Source: Methylobacterium sp. WL1 (GTDB lineage: Bacteria > Pseudomonadota > Alphaproteobacteria > Rhizobiales > Beijerinckiaceae). From it: a DNA stretch of 64,000 nucleotides. The stretch is taken from NCBI RefSeq assembly GCF_008000895.1, contig NZ_CP042823.1, forward strand, positions 3,004,001 to 3,068,000. The letters run 5' to 3'. Both the position numbers and the translations under genes were made by a program. The number at the start of each line of letters is the position of its first letter. The first letter of the stretch is position 1. Under the pieces are notes generated by a model. The model saw only the letters and a program-made list of their open reading frames with translations. It did no database searches and had not been told where the DNA came from. This document shows positions 8,406-16,990 of this stretch, one piece after another.

Positions 8406-8900
8406 GTGTCCAAAGCTCTCCTTCCTCTCGCCGCGGCCCTGGCGCTGGCACTTGCCGGCTGCGGCGGCCTGTCCTTCACGCCCGAGCCCAATGTCGAGAA
8501 CGCGACCCATACCGCGATCCTCGACGAGGTCGCGGCGGCGGCCGCGATCTCGGCCTATCGGGTCCAGCACGGATTGAGCCCGGTCGTCGTTGACGGCGGC
8601 CTGGTGAAGGCGGCCGCGTTCCAGGCCGGCAACAACGCGCGCAACGGCCAGCTCAGCCACGATGTCGGCGGCAGCTTCACATCGCGGATGGCCTCGGCCG
8701 GTCTGGCGAAGTCCTACGCGGCGGAGAATCTCAGCGCCGGCTCGGAGACCTTCGAACAGGTGCTGGCGCGCTGGAAGGCCAGCTCCGAGCACAACAAGAA
8801 CATGCTGCTCCCGCAGATCCGCAGGATCGGCATCGCCTGGGTCGATGCGCCCAACACCCGCTACAAGCGGTTCTGGGCACTGGTGATGGCAGGAAGCTGA
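8406..8900 (+). CDS. CAP-domain (SCP-like) lipoprotein
   Basis: 164-residue exported protein. Residues 1-19 form a signal peptide ending in a lipobox (ALAGC), so it should be a lipid-anchored envelope protein. The mature part is a bacterial CAP/SCP domain: SAYRVQHGLSP at the start, AAFQAGNNARNGQLSHD with the first conserved His, AAENLSAG in the centre, and a late SSEHNKNMLLP containing the second His. Bacterial CAP proteins have no settled function; metal, sterol or wall binding have been proposed. It starts at GTG 8406. It follows the HD-GYP gene by 117 bases on the same strand. Confidence 0.85.
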   Translation: MSKALLPLAAALALALAGCGGLSFTPEPNVENATHTAILDEVAAAAAISAYRVQHGLSPVVVDGGLVKAAAFQAGNNARNGQLSHDVGGSFTSRMASAGLAKSYAAENLSAGSETFEQVLARWKASSEHNKNMLLPQIRRIGIAWVDAPNTRYKRFWALVMAGS

Positions 8901-8955
8901 ACGATCAGCGCATCGTCATTGTCGGTAAGCCGGCGGCCACCTTAGGATCGATGCG

Positions 8956-10788
8956 TCAGGCTTCGGCCGGAGCCAGATCGACGATCCGTACTTGCGCCCG
9001 CTCGGCACCGCGCCAGCGGTCGCAGGACAGGGTACCGGCGACGTGCATCTCCTGGCCGATGCCCCTCAGCAGGGCCTGGCCCAGCGGCCGCTCGGCGGCC
9101 CGGAAGCAGATCGCACCCACAGCCTGTCCGTCGCGACTGCGCAGGCGCGCCCGGACGTGCCCGGTGCCGACCACGGCGGCGTCGACCAGGCGGTGACGGC
9201 CGAGCGCGAAGACCGGCTCCGGGGCGCCCTGACCGAACGGTCCGGCGCGCTGGAGCAACCGGACGGTCTCGGCGGTGGCGCCGCCGGCGCTCAATCCGCC
9301 GTCGATCAGCAATGCGTCGGCGGCCCGCGAGACGGCGACGCTGGCGCCGAGCAACGCGGCCAGATGTGTCTCGAAGCGGGGGATGTCGTCGGCCCGAAGA
9401 GTGACGCCCGCCGCCATGGCGTGACCGCCCCCCTTGCTCGCGAGCCCAGCCTCGACGCAGGCCCGGACGGCCAAGCCGAGATCGGCCCCTGGGATCGAGC
9501 GCCCGGAACCGGTGGCGCTGCCGTCGGGCCTGATCGCGAACGCGAAGGCCGGTCGGTTGAAGCGCTCCTTCAGCCGCGCCGCGATCAACCCGACGATGCC
9601 CGGATGCCACGCGGCGTCCCCGGTCACCAGGACGGCGCGCGCGGGATCGTGGGTCAGGGCGCGGTCCATTTCGGCTTCGGCCTCGGCCACGGCATGGGCC
9701 TCGATGGCCTGACGCTCGCGGTTGAGCCGGTCGAGGTCCGCGGCGATGCGGGCGGCCTCGGCGGGATCCGCGGTGGTGAGCAGGCGCGCGCCCAGCGCCG
9801 AATCCCCGATGCGACCGCCGGCATTGATCCGCGGCCCGAGCACGAAGCCGAGATGCCACGCTTCCGGGGGCTCACTGAGCGAGGCGGCGTCGAGCAGAGC
9901 CGCCAGACCGGTCCGGCCCCGGTGGCGCATCACCGTCAATCCCTGGGTGACGAAGGCGCGGTTCAGGCCGACCAACGGGACGACGTCGGCAACGGTCGCC
10001 AGCGCCACGAGGTCGAGGGCGTCTGTGAGCGCCGGCTCGGGGCGATGCGGCCCGAAGAAGCCGTCCCGGCGCAGGGCGCGGTTTAGGGCGGCAAGCGTCA
10101 GGAACACCACGCCGGCGGCGCAGAGATGGCCGAGCCCGGAGAGGTCGTCGAGGCGGTTCGGGTTCACGATGGCCCGGGCTGGCGGCAACACCTCGGCGGC
10201 GGCGTGGTGATCCAGGACGATGACGTCGAGACCGGACTTTTCGGCCTCCTCCAGAGGCCCGTGGCCGCTGGTGCCGCAATCGACGCAGACCAGCAGGGTC
10301 GCCCCCTCGGCTGCGAGCGCGGTGATCGCCGCGACGTTGGGTCCGTAGCCCTCTGTGATCCGGTCGGGAATGTGGATCAGGGCCCGAAGGCCGAGCTGGC
10401 GCAGGTAGCCGGCGAGCATCGCTGCGCTGGCTGCGCCGTCGACATCGTAATCGCCGAACACGGCGACGATCTCACCGCACCGGATCGCGCGGACCAGCCG
10501 GCGCACGGCCACATCCATGTCGAGAAGCGTGTCCGGATCCGGCATCAGGTCGCGCAGGCGCGGCGCCAGATGCCGAGCGGCCCCGTCCGGGGCCACCTGC
10601 CGACCGGCCAGAACACGGGCCAGCAACTCGGGCAGGCCGTGTGCCTGGACCATCTTGGCGATCTGGTTCTGCACTGCCGAGCCGGCACAGCGCTCCTGCC
10701 AGCGCCGCCCTGTCACAGATGCGGATACCCCCAGGAACGGCGGCGGTTCGGAGATCAGCGAGGCGGTGGCGGCGGACACGGATGGCAC
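8956..10788 (-). CDS. recJ: Single-stranded-DNA-specific exonuclease RecJ
   Basis: 610-residue DHH-superfamily 5'-3' exonuclease used in recombination and mismatch repair; cytosolic. Phosphoesterase motifs are intact: FGDYDVDGAASAAM (Asp113-Asp117), CVDCGTSG, VLDHHAAA (DHH at 193-195), PRINAGGRIGD, and the DHHA1 signature GGGHAMAAG near residue 460. The C-terminal OB-fold region is present. The length is normal for RecJ. The start is GTG 10786-10788; a second GTG four codons in is possible. It sits downstream of pntB on the same strand with a 127-base gap, and probably has its own promoter. Confidence 0.93.
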   Translation of the reverse strand: MPSVSAATASLISEPPPFLGVSASVTGRRWQERCAGSAVQNQIAKMVQAHGLPELLARVLAGRQVAPDGAARHLAPRLRDLMPDPDTLLDMDVAVRRLVRAIRCGEIVAVFGDYDVDGAASAAMLAGYLRQLGLRALIHIPDRITEGYGPNVAAITALAAEGATLLVCVDCGTSGHGPLEEAEKSGLDVIVLDHHAAAEVLPPARAIVNPNRLDDLSGLGHLCAAGVVFLTLAALNRALRRDGFFGPHRPEPALTDALDLVALATVADVVPLVGLNRAFVTQGLTVMRHRGRTGLAALLDAASLSEPPEAWHLGFVLGPRINAGGRIGDSALGARLLTTADPAEAARIAADLDRLNRERQAIEAHAVAEAEAEMDRALTHDPARAVLVTGDAAWHPGIVGLIAARLKERFNRPAFAFAIRPDGSATGSGRSIPGADLGLAVRACVEAGLASKGGGHAMAAGVTLRADDIPRFETHLAALLGASVAVSRAADALLIDGGLSAGGATAETVRLLQRAGPFGQGAPEPVFALGRHRLVDAAVVGTGHVRARLRSRDGQAVGAICFRAAERPLGQALLRGIGQEMHVAGTLSCDRWRGAERAQVRIVDLAPAEA

Positions 10789-10915
10789 CCTACACCGTGT
10801 CGGCCCCGGACGCGCGGCGTATCAGCAACAGCGGCCGCGATCGAACGGCGAGCCGGTACGACAAAGGGGCGCGCATCACTGCCCGCCCCTCGCCGAAACC
10901 ACCCTGTAGAGGGCC

Positions 10916-12313
10916 TCAGAACGCCTTGAGGATGTTGTCGACCACCTTCTTGGCGTCGCCGAACAGCATCATGGTGTTGTCGCGGAAGAACACCTCGTTC
11001 TCGACGCCAGCATAGCCCGAGCCCATGCCGCGCTTGATGAACAGCACCGTCTTGGCCCGCTCCACGTCGAGGATGGGCATGCCGTAGATCGGCGAGGCTT
11101 TGTCGGTCTTCGCGGCCGGGTTGGTGACGTCGTTGGCGCCGATCACGAAGGCCACATCCGCCTGCGGGAACTCGCCATTGATATCTTCCAGCTCGAACAC
11201 CTCGTCGTAGGGCACGTTCGCCTCGGCGAGCAGCACGTTCATGTGGCCCGGCATACGGCCCGCCACCGGGTGGATGGCGTATTTCACATCGACGCCCTCC
11301 TTCTTCAGGAGGTCGGCCATCTCGCGCAAGCTGTGCTGCGCTTGCGCGACCGCCATCCCGTATCCCGGGACGATGATGACGCGCTCGGCGTTCTTCATGA
11401 TGTAGGCAGCGTCGTCGGCCGAGCCCTGCTTGACCGGGCGGGTCTCGACCTGGCCCGGACCGGCTGCGGCGGTATCGCCGCCGAACCCGCCCAGGATGAC
11501 CGAGATGAACGACCGGTTCATCGCGTGGCACATGATGTACGACAGGATCGCGCCCGAGGAGCCGACCAGGGCGCCGGTGATGATCAGCGCGAGGTTGCCG
11601 AGGGTGAAGCCGATGCCGGCCGCGGCCCAACCCGAGTAGGAATTGAGCATCGACACGACGACCGGCATGTCCGCGCCGCCGATCGGGATGATCAGCAGGC
11701 CGCCCAACGCGAAGGACAGCAGCACGATCAGCCAGAACACCGCCTTGCTCTCGTTGCCGATGAACAGGGCGATCAGCACCACCAGCGCCACCGCGATGCC
11801 GATGTTGATCAGGTGCCGCTGGGGCAGCATGATCGGCTTGCCTGACATCCGCCCGTCGAGCTTGGCGAAAGCGATGACCGAGCCGGTGAAGGTGATCGCT
11901 CCGATCGCGGCGCCGAGCGCCATCTCAAACAGCGACTGCTTGTGGATGTGGCCGTTCTCGAGGATGCCGACCGCCTGAGGCGCGTAGAGCGTCGCCGCAG
12001 CGCCCGCGACGGCGGCAAGGCCGACCAGCGAGTGGAACGCCGCCACGAGCTGCGGCATCGCCGTCATCGGGACGCGCTTGGCGATGACCGCGCCCGCGCC
12101 GCCGCCGATGCCAATGCCGAGGATCACGAGGATCCAGGCGCCGAAGCCGGCGGGCGGATGGCCGATCAGCGTGGTGAGCACGGCGAGCGCCATGCCGATC
12201 ATGCCGTAGAGGTTACCCTGCCGGGACGTGGTTGGGTGCGAGAGCCCCCGCAACGCCATGATGAACAGGACGCCGGAGACGATGTAGAGAAGGGCGGAGA
12301 CGTTCTGGGACAT
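10916..12313 (-). CDS. pntB: NAD(P) transhydrogenase subunit beta
   Basis: 465-residue inner-membrane subunit of proton-translocating transhydrogenase, which couples proton entry to hydride transfer from NADH to NADP+. The N-terminal 260 residues contain about nine membrane segments, and the C-terminal 180 residues form the NADP(H)-binding domain (dIII). Diagnostic dIII sequences are VPGYGMAVAQAQH, the HPVAGRMPGHMNVLLAEA segment and GANDVTNPAA, plus a final KRGMGSGYAGVENEVF. The start lies 5 bases after the pntAB stop, so the subunits are translationally close. Confidence 0.96.
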   Translation of the reverse strand: MSQNVSALLYIVSGVLFIMALRGLSHPTTSRQGNLYGMIGMALAVLTTLIGHPPAGFGAWILVILGIGIGGGAGAVIAKRVPMTAMPQLVAAFHSLVGLAAVAGAAATLYAPQAVGILENGHIHKQSLFEMALGAAIGAITFTGSVIAFAKLDGRMSGKPIMLPQRHLINIGIAVALVVLIALFIGNESKAVFWLIVLLSFALGGLLIIPIGGADMPVVVSMLNSYSGWAAAGIGFTLGNLALIITGALVGSSGAILSYIMCHAMNRSFISVILGGFGGDTAAAGPGQVETRPVKQGSADDAAYIMKNAERVIIVPGYGMAVAQAQHSLREMADLLKKEGVDVKYAIHPVAGRMPGHMNVLLAEANVPYDEVFELEDINGEFPQADVAFVIGANDVTNPAAKTDKASPIYGMPILDVERAKTVLFIKRGMGSGYAGVENEVFFRDNTMMLFGDAKKVVDNILKAF

Positions 12314-12317
12314 CGTC

Positions 12318-12773
12318 TCAGGCCTTCTTCTTGTACATGCCGAGCATGCGCTGGGTCACGAGGAAGCCACCGAAGATATTCACGCTGGCCAGCACGATGC
12401 CGATGAATCCGAAGGCACGGGCCCAGCCGGTGCCTTTCTCCAGGAGCGGCACGCCCGCCGCCAACAGCGCACCGACGATGATCACCGACGAGATCGCGTT
12501 GGTGACCGACATCAGCGGGGTGTGCAGCGCCGGGGTCACCGACCAGACGACGTAGTAGCCGACGAGAATCGCCAGCACGAAGATGGCGAACTGGAAGACG
12601 AAGGGGTCCACGGCGCCGCCGGTGGCGGCGCTGATCCCGTGGCCCATCCCGGCCGCGATGGCCTGGGCTTGGTCAGCGGCGTTGCGGGCGACATCGGCGG
12701 CTGCACGCGCCGCGTCGGCCAGGACGCGGGTCTGATCAGCGGCCTGATCGGGAGGGACAACAAGGTTTGCCAT
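12318..12773 (-). CDS. pntAB: NAD(P) transhydrogenase subunit alpha, membrane part (PntAB)
   Basis: 151-residue small membrane subunit (alpha-2) of the transhydrogenase. It has an unusually long Ala/Asp-rich N-terminal helix (about residues 8-45, [20 protein letters not shown]) before four membrane segments starting at [18 protein letters not shown]. The signatures [19 protein letters not shown] and [12 protein letters not shown] are characteristic. The soluble and membrane parts of the alpha subunit are encoded by separate genes, as in Rhodospirillum and other alphaproteobacteria. Confidence 0.94.
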   Translation of the reverse strand: MANLVVPPDQAADQTRVLADAARAAADVARNAADQAQAIAAGMGHGISAATGGAVDPFVFQFAIFVLAILVGYYVVWSVTPALHTPLMSVTNAISSVIIVGALLAAGVPLLEKGTGWARAFGFIGIVLASVNIFGGFLVTQRMLGMYKKKA

Positions 12774-12797
12774 ACTGCTTCTCCTCGCGATCGGTCT

Positions 12798-14027
12798 TCA
12801 GCGGGCGTCGGATGGGGCCGGGGCAGGCTCGGCCTTACCCGTTTCCGACTTGGCCAGACCCACGGCCGCAGCCTCCGAGGCCGGTCCGTCGGTCTTGGCC
12901 TGGAACGAGGCGTGGACCACGGAACCGTCACGCGTCAGGTTGGTGGCCTTCACCAACTCGTCGTCCCAGTTGATCGCCAGAGCCTTCGACTCCTTGTCGA
13001 TCAAGGTCTCGACGAAGGCGTAGAGGTTGCGTGCGTAGAGACTCGACGCCGTGGCGGCGAGGCGCCCCGGCACGTTGGTGTGGCCGACGATCTTCACGCC
13101 GCGATCGGTCACCACGACCTCGCCCGGTTTGGCGCCCGCTACGTTGCCGCCGCGTTCGACCGCCAGATCGATGAGGACCGAGCCCGGCTTCATCGAGGCG
13201 ACCATGTCCTCGGAGACCAGCTTCGGGGCCGGACGGCCCGGGATCAGCGCGGTGGTGATGACGATATCCTGCTTGGCGATGTGGCCTTTCACCAGCTCGG
13301 CCTGCTTGGCCTGGTAGCCCGCCGACATCTCCTTGGCGTAGCCGCCCGCGGTCTCGGCCTGCTTGAACTCGTCGTCCTCGACCGCGACGAACTTGGCTCC
13401 GAGCGACTCGACCTGTTCCTTGGTGGCGGGGCGCACGTCGGTGGCGGTCACCACCGCGCCCAGGCGCCGGGCCGTGGCGATCGCCTGGAGGCCGGCGACG
13501 CCGACGCCCATGATGAACACGCGGGCCGCAGGCACGGTGCCGGCCGCGGTCATCATCATCGGCATGGCGCGGCCGTATTCGGCGGCGCCGTCGACGACTG
13601 CGCGATAACCGGCAAGGTTCGCCTGCGAGGACAGTACGTCCATCACCTGCGCGCGGGTGATGCGGGGCATCAGCTCCATGGCGAATCCCGAGACGCCTGC
13701 ATCGGCCATCGCCTTCAGCGCGGCCTCGTTGCCGTAGGGATCCATGATCGCGACTACGGTGGCGCCGCGCTTGAGCAGCGAAAGCTCGTCTTCGGCCGGT
13801 CGCCGAACCTTCAGGACGAGGTCGGCATCCCGTGCCGCGTCTGCGGCGCTGCCGGCGATCTCGGCCCCGGCCGCCTCGTACTCGGAATCCAGGACTCCGG
13901 CCTTCTGCCCGGCCCCCGCCTGCACGGTGATGTCTACACCGAGCGCCTTGAACTTTTTGACGGTCTCCGGGACCGCGGCCACCCGCGGCTCCGCAGAGTC
14001 CGTCTCAGACAGCACAGCGATGCGCAT
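12798..14027 (-). CDS. pntAA: NAD(P) transhydrogenase subunit alpha, NAD-binding part (PntAA)
   Basis: 409-residue soluble dI subunit that binds NAD(H). It opens the pnt operon (pntAA-pntAB-pntB, with gaps of 24 and 4 bases). The alanine-dehydrogenase-like fold is clear: SETDSAEPRVAAVPETVKKF at the N-terminus, MELMPRITRAQVMDVLSSQA, and the Gly-rich nucleotide motif MGVGVAGLQAIATARRLGAV. TTALIPGRPAPKLV and LAVERGGNV follow in the usual order. The C-terminal tail after about residue 380 is Ala/Pro/Glu-rich and variable in the family. The enzyme supplies NADPH, which the reductive pigment and C1 pathways need. Confidence 0.95.
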   Translation of the reverse strand: MRIAVLSETDSAEPRVAAVPETVKKFKALGVDITVQAGAGQKAGVLDSEYEAAGAEIAGSAADAARDADLVLKVRRPAEDELSLLKRGATVVAIMDPYGNEAALKAMADAGVSGFAMELMPRITRAQVMDVLSSQANLAGYRAVVDGAAEYGRAMPMMMTAAGTVPAARVFIMGVGVAGLQAIATARRLGAVVTATDVRPATKEQVESLGAKFVAVEDDEFKQAETAGGYAKEMSAGYQAKQAELVKGHIAKQDIVITTALIPGRPAPKLVSEDMVASMKPGSVLIDLAVERGGNVAGAKPGEVVVTDRGVKIVGHTNVPGRLAATASSLYARNLYAFVETLIDKESKALAINWDDELVKATNLTRDGSVVHASFQAKTDGPASEAAAVGLAKSETGKAEPAPAPSDAR

Positions 14028-14214
14028 GCGAGGCTTCCCCTGGATAAGCTTGGCCTCCCGAATGCGCGAACCGGCACGGCTTTTCGAGACGCGAAAGAAG
14101 ATTGCGCTGATGGAATAAGTGGGAATGTAACCCGCGGCCTGCCGACAAGACGGCCGCGCTTCAACGCGTCATCAGACAGCTCGTCCGATGGGGCGAGCCG
14201 TTATCTTCGCGAAC

Positions 14215-14508
14215 TCAGGCGAAGGCCAGGTAGAGGAACAGGAGAATCGCCACCACGAGGGGGCCGCGCCAGCCGATCGCGGGGGCAAGCGCCCCAACGG
14301 CGCCGGCCACGCCCGACACGATCACGCTGAGAATCGCCAGCAGCCAGGCTTCGCGGATACCGCCCACTGCAAGGGCCAGCACCCAGCAGATCACCACCCC
14401 GGTACCGATCTCGACGAAGCGAACGAAACCGCGATAGGTCTGCTCGTGGGTGCTTGCGTCCATCGCCGGGCTGTAGGTGTGCCCGCCCACCGTCTCACTC
14501 TCGGCCAT
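14215..14508 (-). CDS. Small membrane protein, aa3-type cytochrome oxidase subunit IV-like
   Basis: 97-residue protein from ATG 14506-14508 (MAESETVGG). The segment MDASTHEQTYRGFVRFVEIG followed by a hydrophobic stretch matches the short bacterial aa3-type cytochrome c oxidase subunit IV pattern (acidic start, EQTYRGF, then membrane helix). Two further membrane segments follow (LLAILSVIVSGVAGAVGALA and PLVVAILLFLYLAFA), so it is longer than the minimal one-helix subunit. A further 28 upstream codons are open but look non-coding. It precedes pntAA on the same strand by about 190 bases. Confidence 0.7.
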   Translation of the reverse strand: MAESETVGGHTYSPAMDASTHEQTYRGFVRFVEIGTGVVICWVLALAVGGIREAWLLAILSVIVSGVAGAVGALAPAIGWRGPLVVAILLFLYLAFA

Positions 14509-14632
14509 CGTGCGCTCGTTTCCCTTGGATGCGACTTCTTGTGGTCGCATTGGGATGTAGCTCAAGCGTTTTCCTGCCGCAATCGGACGCACGCAAGTTG
14601 ATTGCCCCCTCGGTGGACTCCCGTAGAGCCAA

Positions 14633-15994
14633 CTAGGCCGGCATCGGCAATCCGGCCTGGGTCAGGATCTGAGCCTGCCGCTGCCCCAGCTCCTCCAGCG
14701 AGAAGTGCTCGATCTCGGCCTCGAACAGCTGGTGATAGTTCAGCTCCGAGCGAAGATGGAGGAACACCGCGCCGAGGCCCACGGCGGCGCGGTCCATGAA
14801 CACGAATTCCTGCGGCACCGTCACCGGACCCCGCTCCTTCAGCGCCTGGTGGACCTGGAACGCCTGGCGCCGGCCGTACTCACCCGGCTTGACCCCATCG
14901 GCCACGGTGCGGGTGCGATCCTCCAGGAGCGGGCCGTAGATGAACCGCGCCCAGATGTTCAGGATCTCGATTTTTTCCTTGTCGAGGTTCTTGAAGCCCC
15001 AAACCTCGTAGGCGTGGACGATTCGGGCGGCGTCATCCTCCAACAGGCCCCGATACAGATCGACGACGCCGCCGACGAAGCGGGGATGGAAGATCCGCAC
15101 GCAGCCGTAATCCAGCAGGTTGATGCCGGCCGCCTCACCGCCCTCGGAGAAGACGGTGTAGTTGCCGAGATGCGGGTCGCCGTGGATGACGGCCGCGCGG
15201 CTGAACGGATGCCACCACGCCTTGAACATCGACTGCGCGATGCGATTGCGGACCTCGACGGGCTCCTCGGCAAAGCTCAGGATCTTATTGCCGTCGAGCC
15301 AGCTGAGGGTGAGCAGGCGCTTGGTCGACAGGTCCGGATAGACCCGCGGTACGCGCACCGCGTCGATATCCTTGAGGATCTCGCCGTAGAGGCTGGCGTG
15401 CTTCGCCTCGTGCTCGTAATCGAGTTCCTCGCGGACCCGGGCGCCGATTTCCTTGGCGATCTCGCGGGTATCGAGCCAGCTGTTCATGCGCCGGTGGAGC
15501 GCGAAAGCGATCTCGAGTTGCTTCAGATCGGCCTCCACGGCCGATTGCATGTCGGGATACTGGAGCTTGCAGGCCAGCAGCTCGCCGTCCGTCGTCGTCG
15601 CCCGGTGGACCTGACCCAGCGAGGCGGCGGCTGCGGGCTTCAGGTCGAAGCTGCCGAAACGACCCTGCCAGGCGATGCCCAGCTCGGATTGCATCCGGCG
15701 CTTTACGAACGCAGCGCCCATGGGCGGCGCGTCGGCCTGCAGCTTTTGAAGCTCCACCGCGTATTCGGGCGGCAGCAGGTCGGGAATGGTGGCCAGAAGC
15801 TGCGCCACCTTCATGATCGGGCCCTTCAGCCCGCCGAGAGCCTGCGCCAGGGCCGCTGCGCTGGTCGTCCCCTCCTTGCCGAACAGCCGGGACATCGCCA
15901 TCCGGGCGGCGACGCCACCGACATTGGCGCCGACGCTGGCGTAGCGCCCGGCGCGGGCGGAAAAGCGATTGGCTTCGCGGTCGGTCTCGGCCAT
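14633..15994 (-). CDS. ABC1/AarF (UbiB-type) atypical kinase family protein
   Basis: 453-residue protein-kinase-like protein of the ABC1/UbiB/COQ8 family, which supports ubiquinone biosynthesis by ATP-dependent handling of lipid intermediates. Family signatures are visible: the N-terminal GLKGPIMKVAQLLA (KxGQ-like motif with Ala in place of Gly), SLGQVHRA, the lysine-bearing LACKLQYPD, EELDYEHEA, and the catalytic-loop HGDPHLGNY with a metal-binding NLLDYG. No membrane segment is obvious at the C-terminus, unlike E. coli UbiB. The gene stands alone; its substrate is unknown, and a lipid or quinone role is family-level knowledge only. Confidence 0.88.
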   Translation of the reverse strand: MAETDREANRFSARAGRYASVGANVGGVAARMAMSRLFGKEGTTSAAALAQALGGLKGPIMKVAQLLATIPDLLPPEYAVELQKLQADAPPMGAAFVKRRMQSELGIAWQGRFGSFDLKPAAAASLGQVHRATTTDGELLACKLQYPDMQSAVEADLKQLEIAFALHRRMNSWLDTREIAKEIGARVREELDYEHEAKHASLYGEILKDIDAVRVPRVYPDLSTKRLLTLSWLDGNKILSFAEEPVEVRNRIAQSMFKAWWHPFSRAAVIHGDPHLGNYTVFSEGGEAAGINLLDYGCVRIFHPRFVGGVVDLYRGLLEDDAARIVHAYEVWGFKNLDKEKIEILNIWARFIYGPLLEDRTRTVADGVKPGEYGRRQAFQVHQALKERGPVTVPQEFVFMDRAAVGLGAVFLHLRSELNYHQLFEAEIEHFSLEELGQRQAQILTQAGLPMPA

Positions 15995-16079
15995 TGTCCA
16001 GGATCTTCCTCGGTGCAGACCTGGACATAAGCCTTCGCCGGCGGCGCACCAGAGCGCCGGGTCGCTGCGCCGCGGCGTC

Positions 16080-16484
16080 TCAGCCGGCCGGCCAGTTGTC
16101 TCGGATCCAACGGGTCAGGCCGGATTCGTCGATCTCGCCCGCCGCGAGGCCGAGGATAATGGCGGTCGCTTCCGCTTGGTCCGGAGCAAACCGCACATTG
16201 TTCAGCAGTAAGAAGCCGAGCATCGCCAAGAACCCGGCGCGCTTGTTACCATCGACGAACGGATGATTGCGGACGATGTCGAAAGCATAGGCTGCAGCAA
16301 GTTCTGGAAGCTTCGTACCTTCGTAGCGCCACCGGTTGATCGGTCGGCCCAATGCAGATTCGAGTGCGCCTGGATCCCGGATCCCGGACGCCCCGCCGAA
16401 GATGCGGAGCTGTTTCGCGTGTGCGTTGATGACGTCAGCGGTCGTCAACCATTCCGGTTCGTCATCGGTCCGATTCTCGATCAT
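16080..16484 (-). CDS. doc: Death-on-curing (Doc/Fic) family toxin
   Basis: 134-residue Fic-fold protein of the Doc subgroup. Doc phosphorylates elongation factor Tu using ATP in the P1 Phd-Doc system. The catalytic motif HPFVDGNKR is intact at residues 74-82 (His74, Asp78, Asn80, Lys81, Arg82), and IRDPGALESALGRP and ELAAAYAFDIVRN are the flanking Doc signatures. The start overlaps the stop of the upstream gene as ATGA, so toxin and partner are translationally coupled with the antitoxin first, as expected for a toxin-antitoxin pair. Confidence 0.9.
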   Translation of the reverse strand: MIENRTDDEPEWLTTADVINAHAKQLRIFGGASGIRDPGALESALGRPINRWRYEGTKLPELAAAYAFDIVRNHPFVDGNKRAGFLAMLGFLLLNNVRFAPDQAEATAIILGLAAGEIDESGLTRWIRDNWPAG

Positions 16485-16906
16485 TTCGCCAACTCGGCGA
16501 GAGTGTTCCGGTAGCGATCCATGATGTCATCCATGATCGCTGCCACCTTCTCGGCGTGGCTTCCGTTTGGCTCAGCGGGCATCTCCCAGATCGTGCCGGA
16601 CTTGACGAATTTCGCTTTCCGGACGCGGCCACGGCGCTTTTCGCCACGCGCGTCCCGGGCGATGCGGAATCCTCGTGCCGTTAGTAGATCGCCGATCAAT
16701 GCGCCGGTCGATTGGATCGCGTGATTACGTGTCGCCGGATCAAAACTTTCGATGATCGGCTCGATGTCCCAAACCACCGCCTGCACGGCCGGGATCTCCA
16801 GGCGGCTCAGCAGTTCGTATTGCGGGATTTTTTCGGGACCGGTCAGGATCCTCCTGATGGCGGCGGCTTCGGGACGGTCGAAGAAGGCGGCATGACTTGC
16901 GTTCAT
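16481..16906 (-). CDS. Putative antitoxin partner of the Doc toxin
   Basis: 141-residue protein encoded directly upstream of doc with a 4-base ATGA overlap. It does not look like Phd, YefM or an AbrB-type antitoxin and I do not recognise the family. It has a short N-terminal helical part (NASHAAFFDRPEAAAIRRIL), a central basic stretch (ARGEKRRGRVRKAKFVKSG) and a C-terminal helix (EKVAAIMDDIMDRYRNTLAE) that could mask the toxin. The role is inferred only from gene order and coupling. A perfect 19-bp inverted repeat lies about 31 bases upstream of its start and could be an autoregulatory operator. Confidence 0.65.
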   Translation of the reverse strand: MNASHAAFFDRPEAAAIRRILTGPEKIPQYELLSRLEIPAVQAVVWDIEPIIESFDPATRNHAIQSTGALIGDLLTARGFRIARDARGEKRRGRVRKAKFVKSGTIWEMPAEPNGSHAEKVAAIMDDIMDRYRNTLAELAK

Positions 16907-16936
16907 GAGAATCTCCTACAGACTCATGTAACGGCT

Positions 16937-16985
16937 TAGCGGCGTCAGTCAACGTTGCGCAGCGCGACGTTGACTGACGCCGCTA
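16937..16985. repeat. Perfect 19-bp inverted repeat between the toxin-antitoxin pair and pepF
   Basis: Arms TAGCGGCGTCAGTCAACGT (16937-16955) and its exact complement ACGTTGACTGACGCCGCTA (16967-16985) flank an 11-base spacer. The spacer continues the pairing with one mismatch. It sits 5 bases after the pepF stop and upstream of the antitoxin start, both on the minus strand. It could terminate pepF transcripts, act as an operator for the antitoxin, or both. There is no T-run after it. Confidence 0.85.
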
Positions 16986-16990
16986 GGCAA

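Noticed and set aside
12522..14330. 602-codon open frame antisense to pntAB/pntAA
   Set aside because: It mirrors the transhydrogenase genes and has no recognisable motif, signal or ribosome-binding site; a GC-driven shadow.
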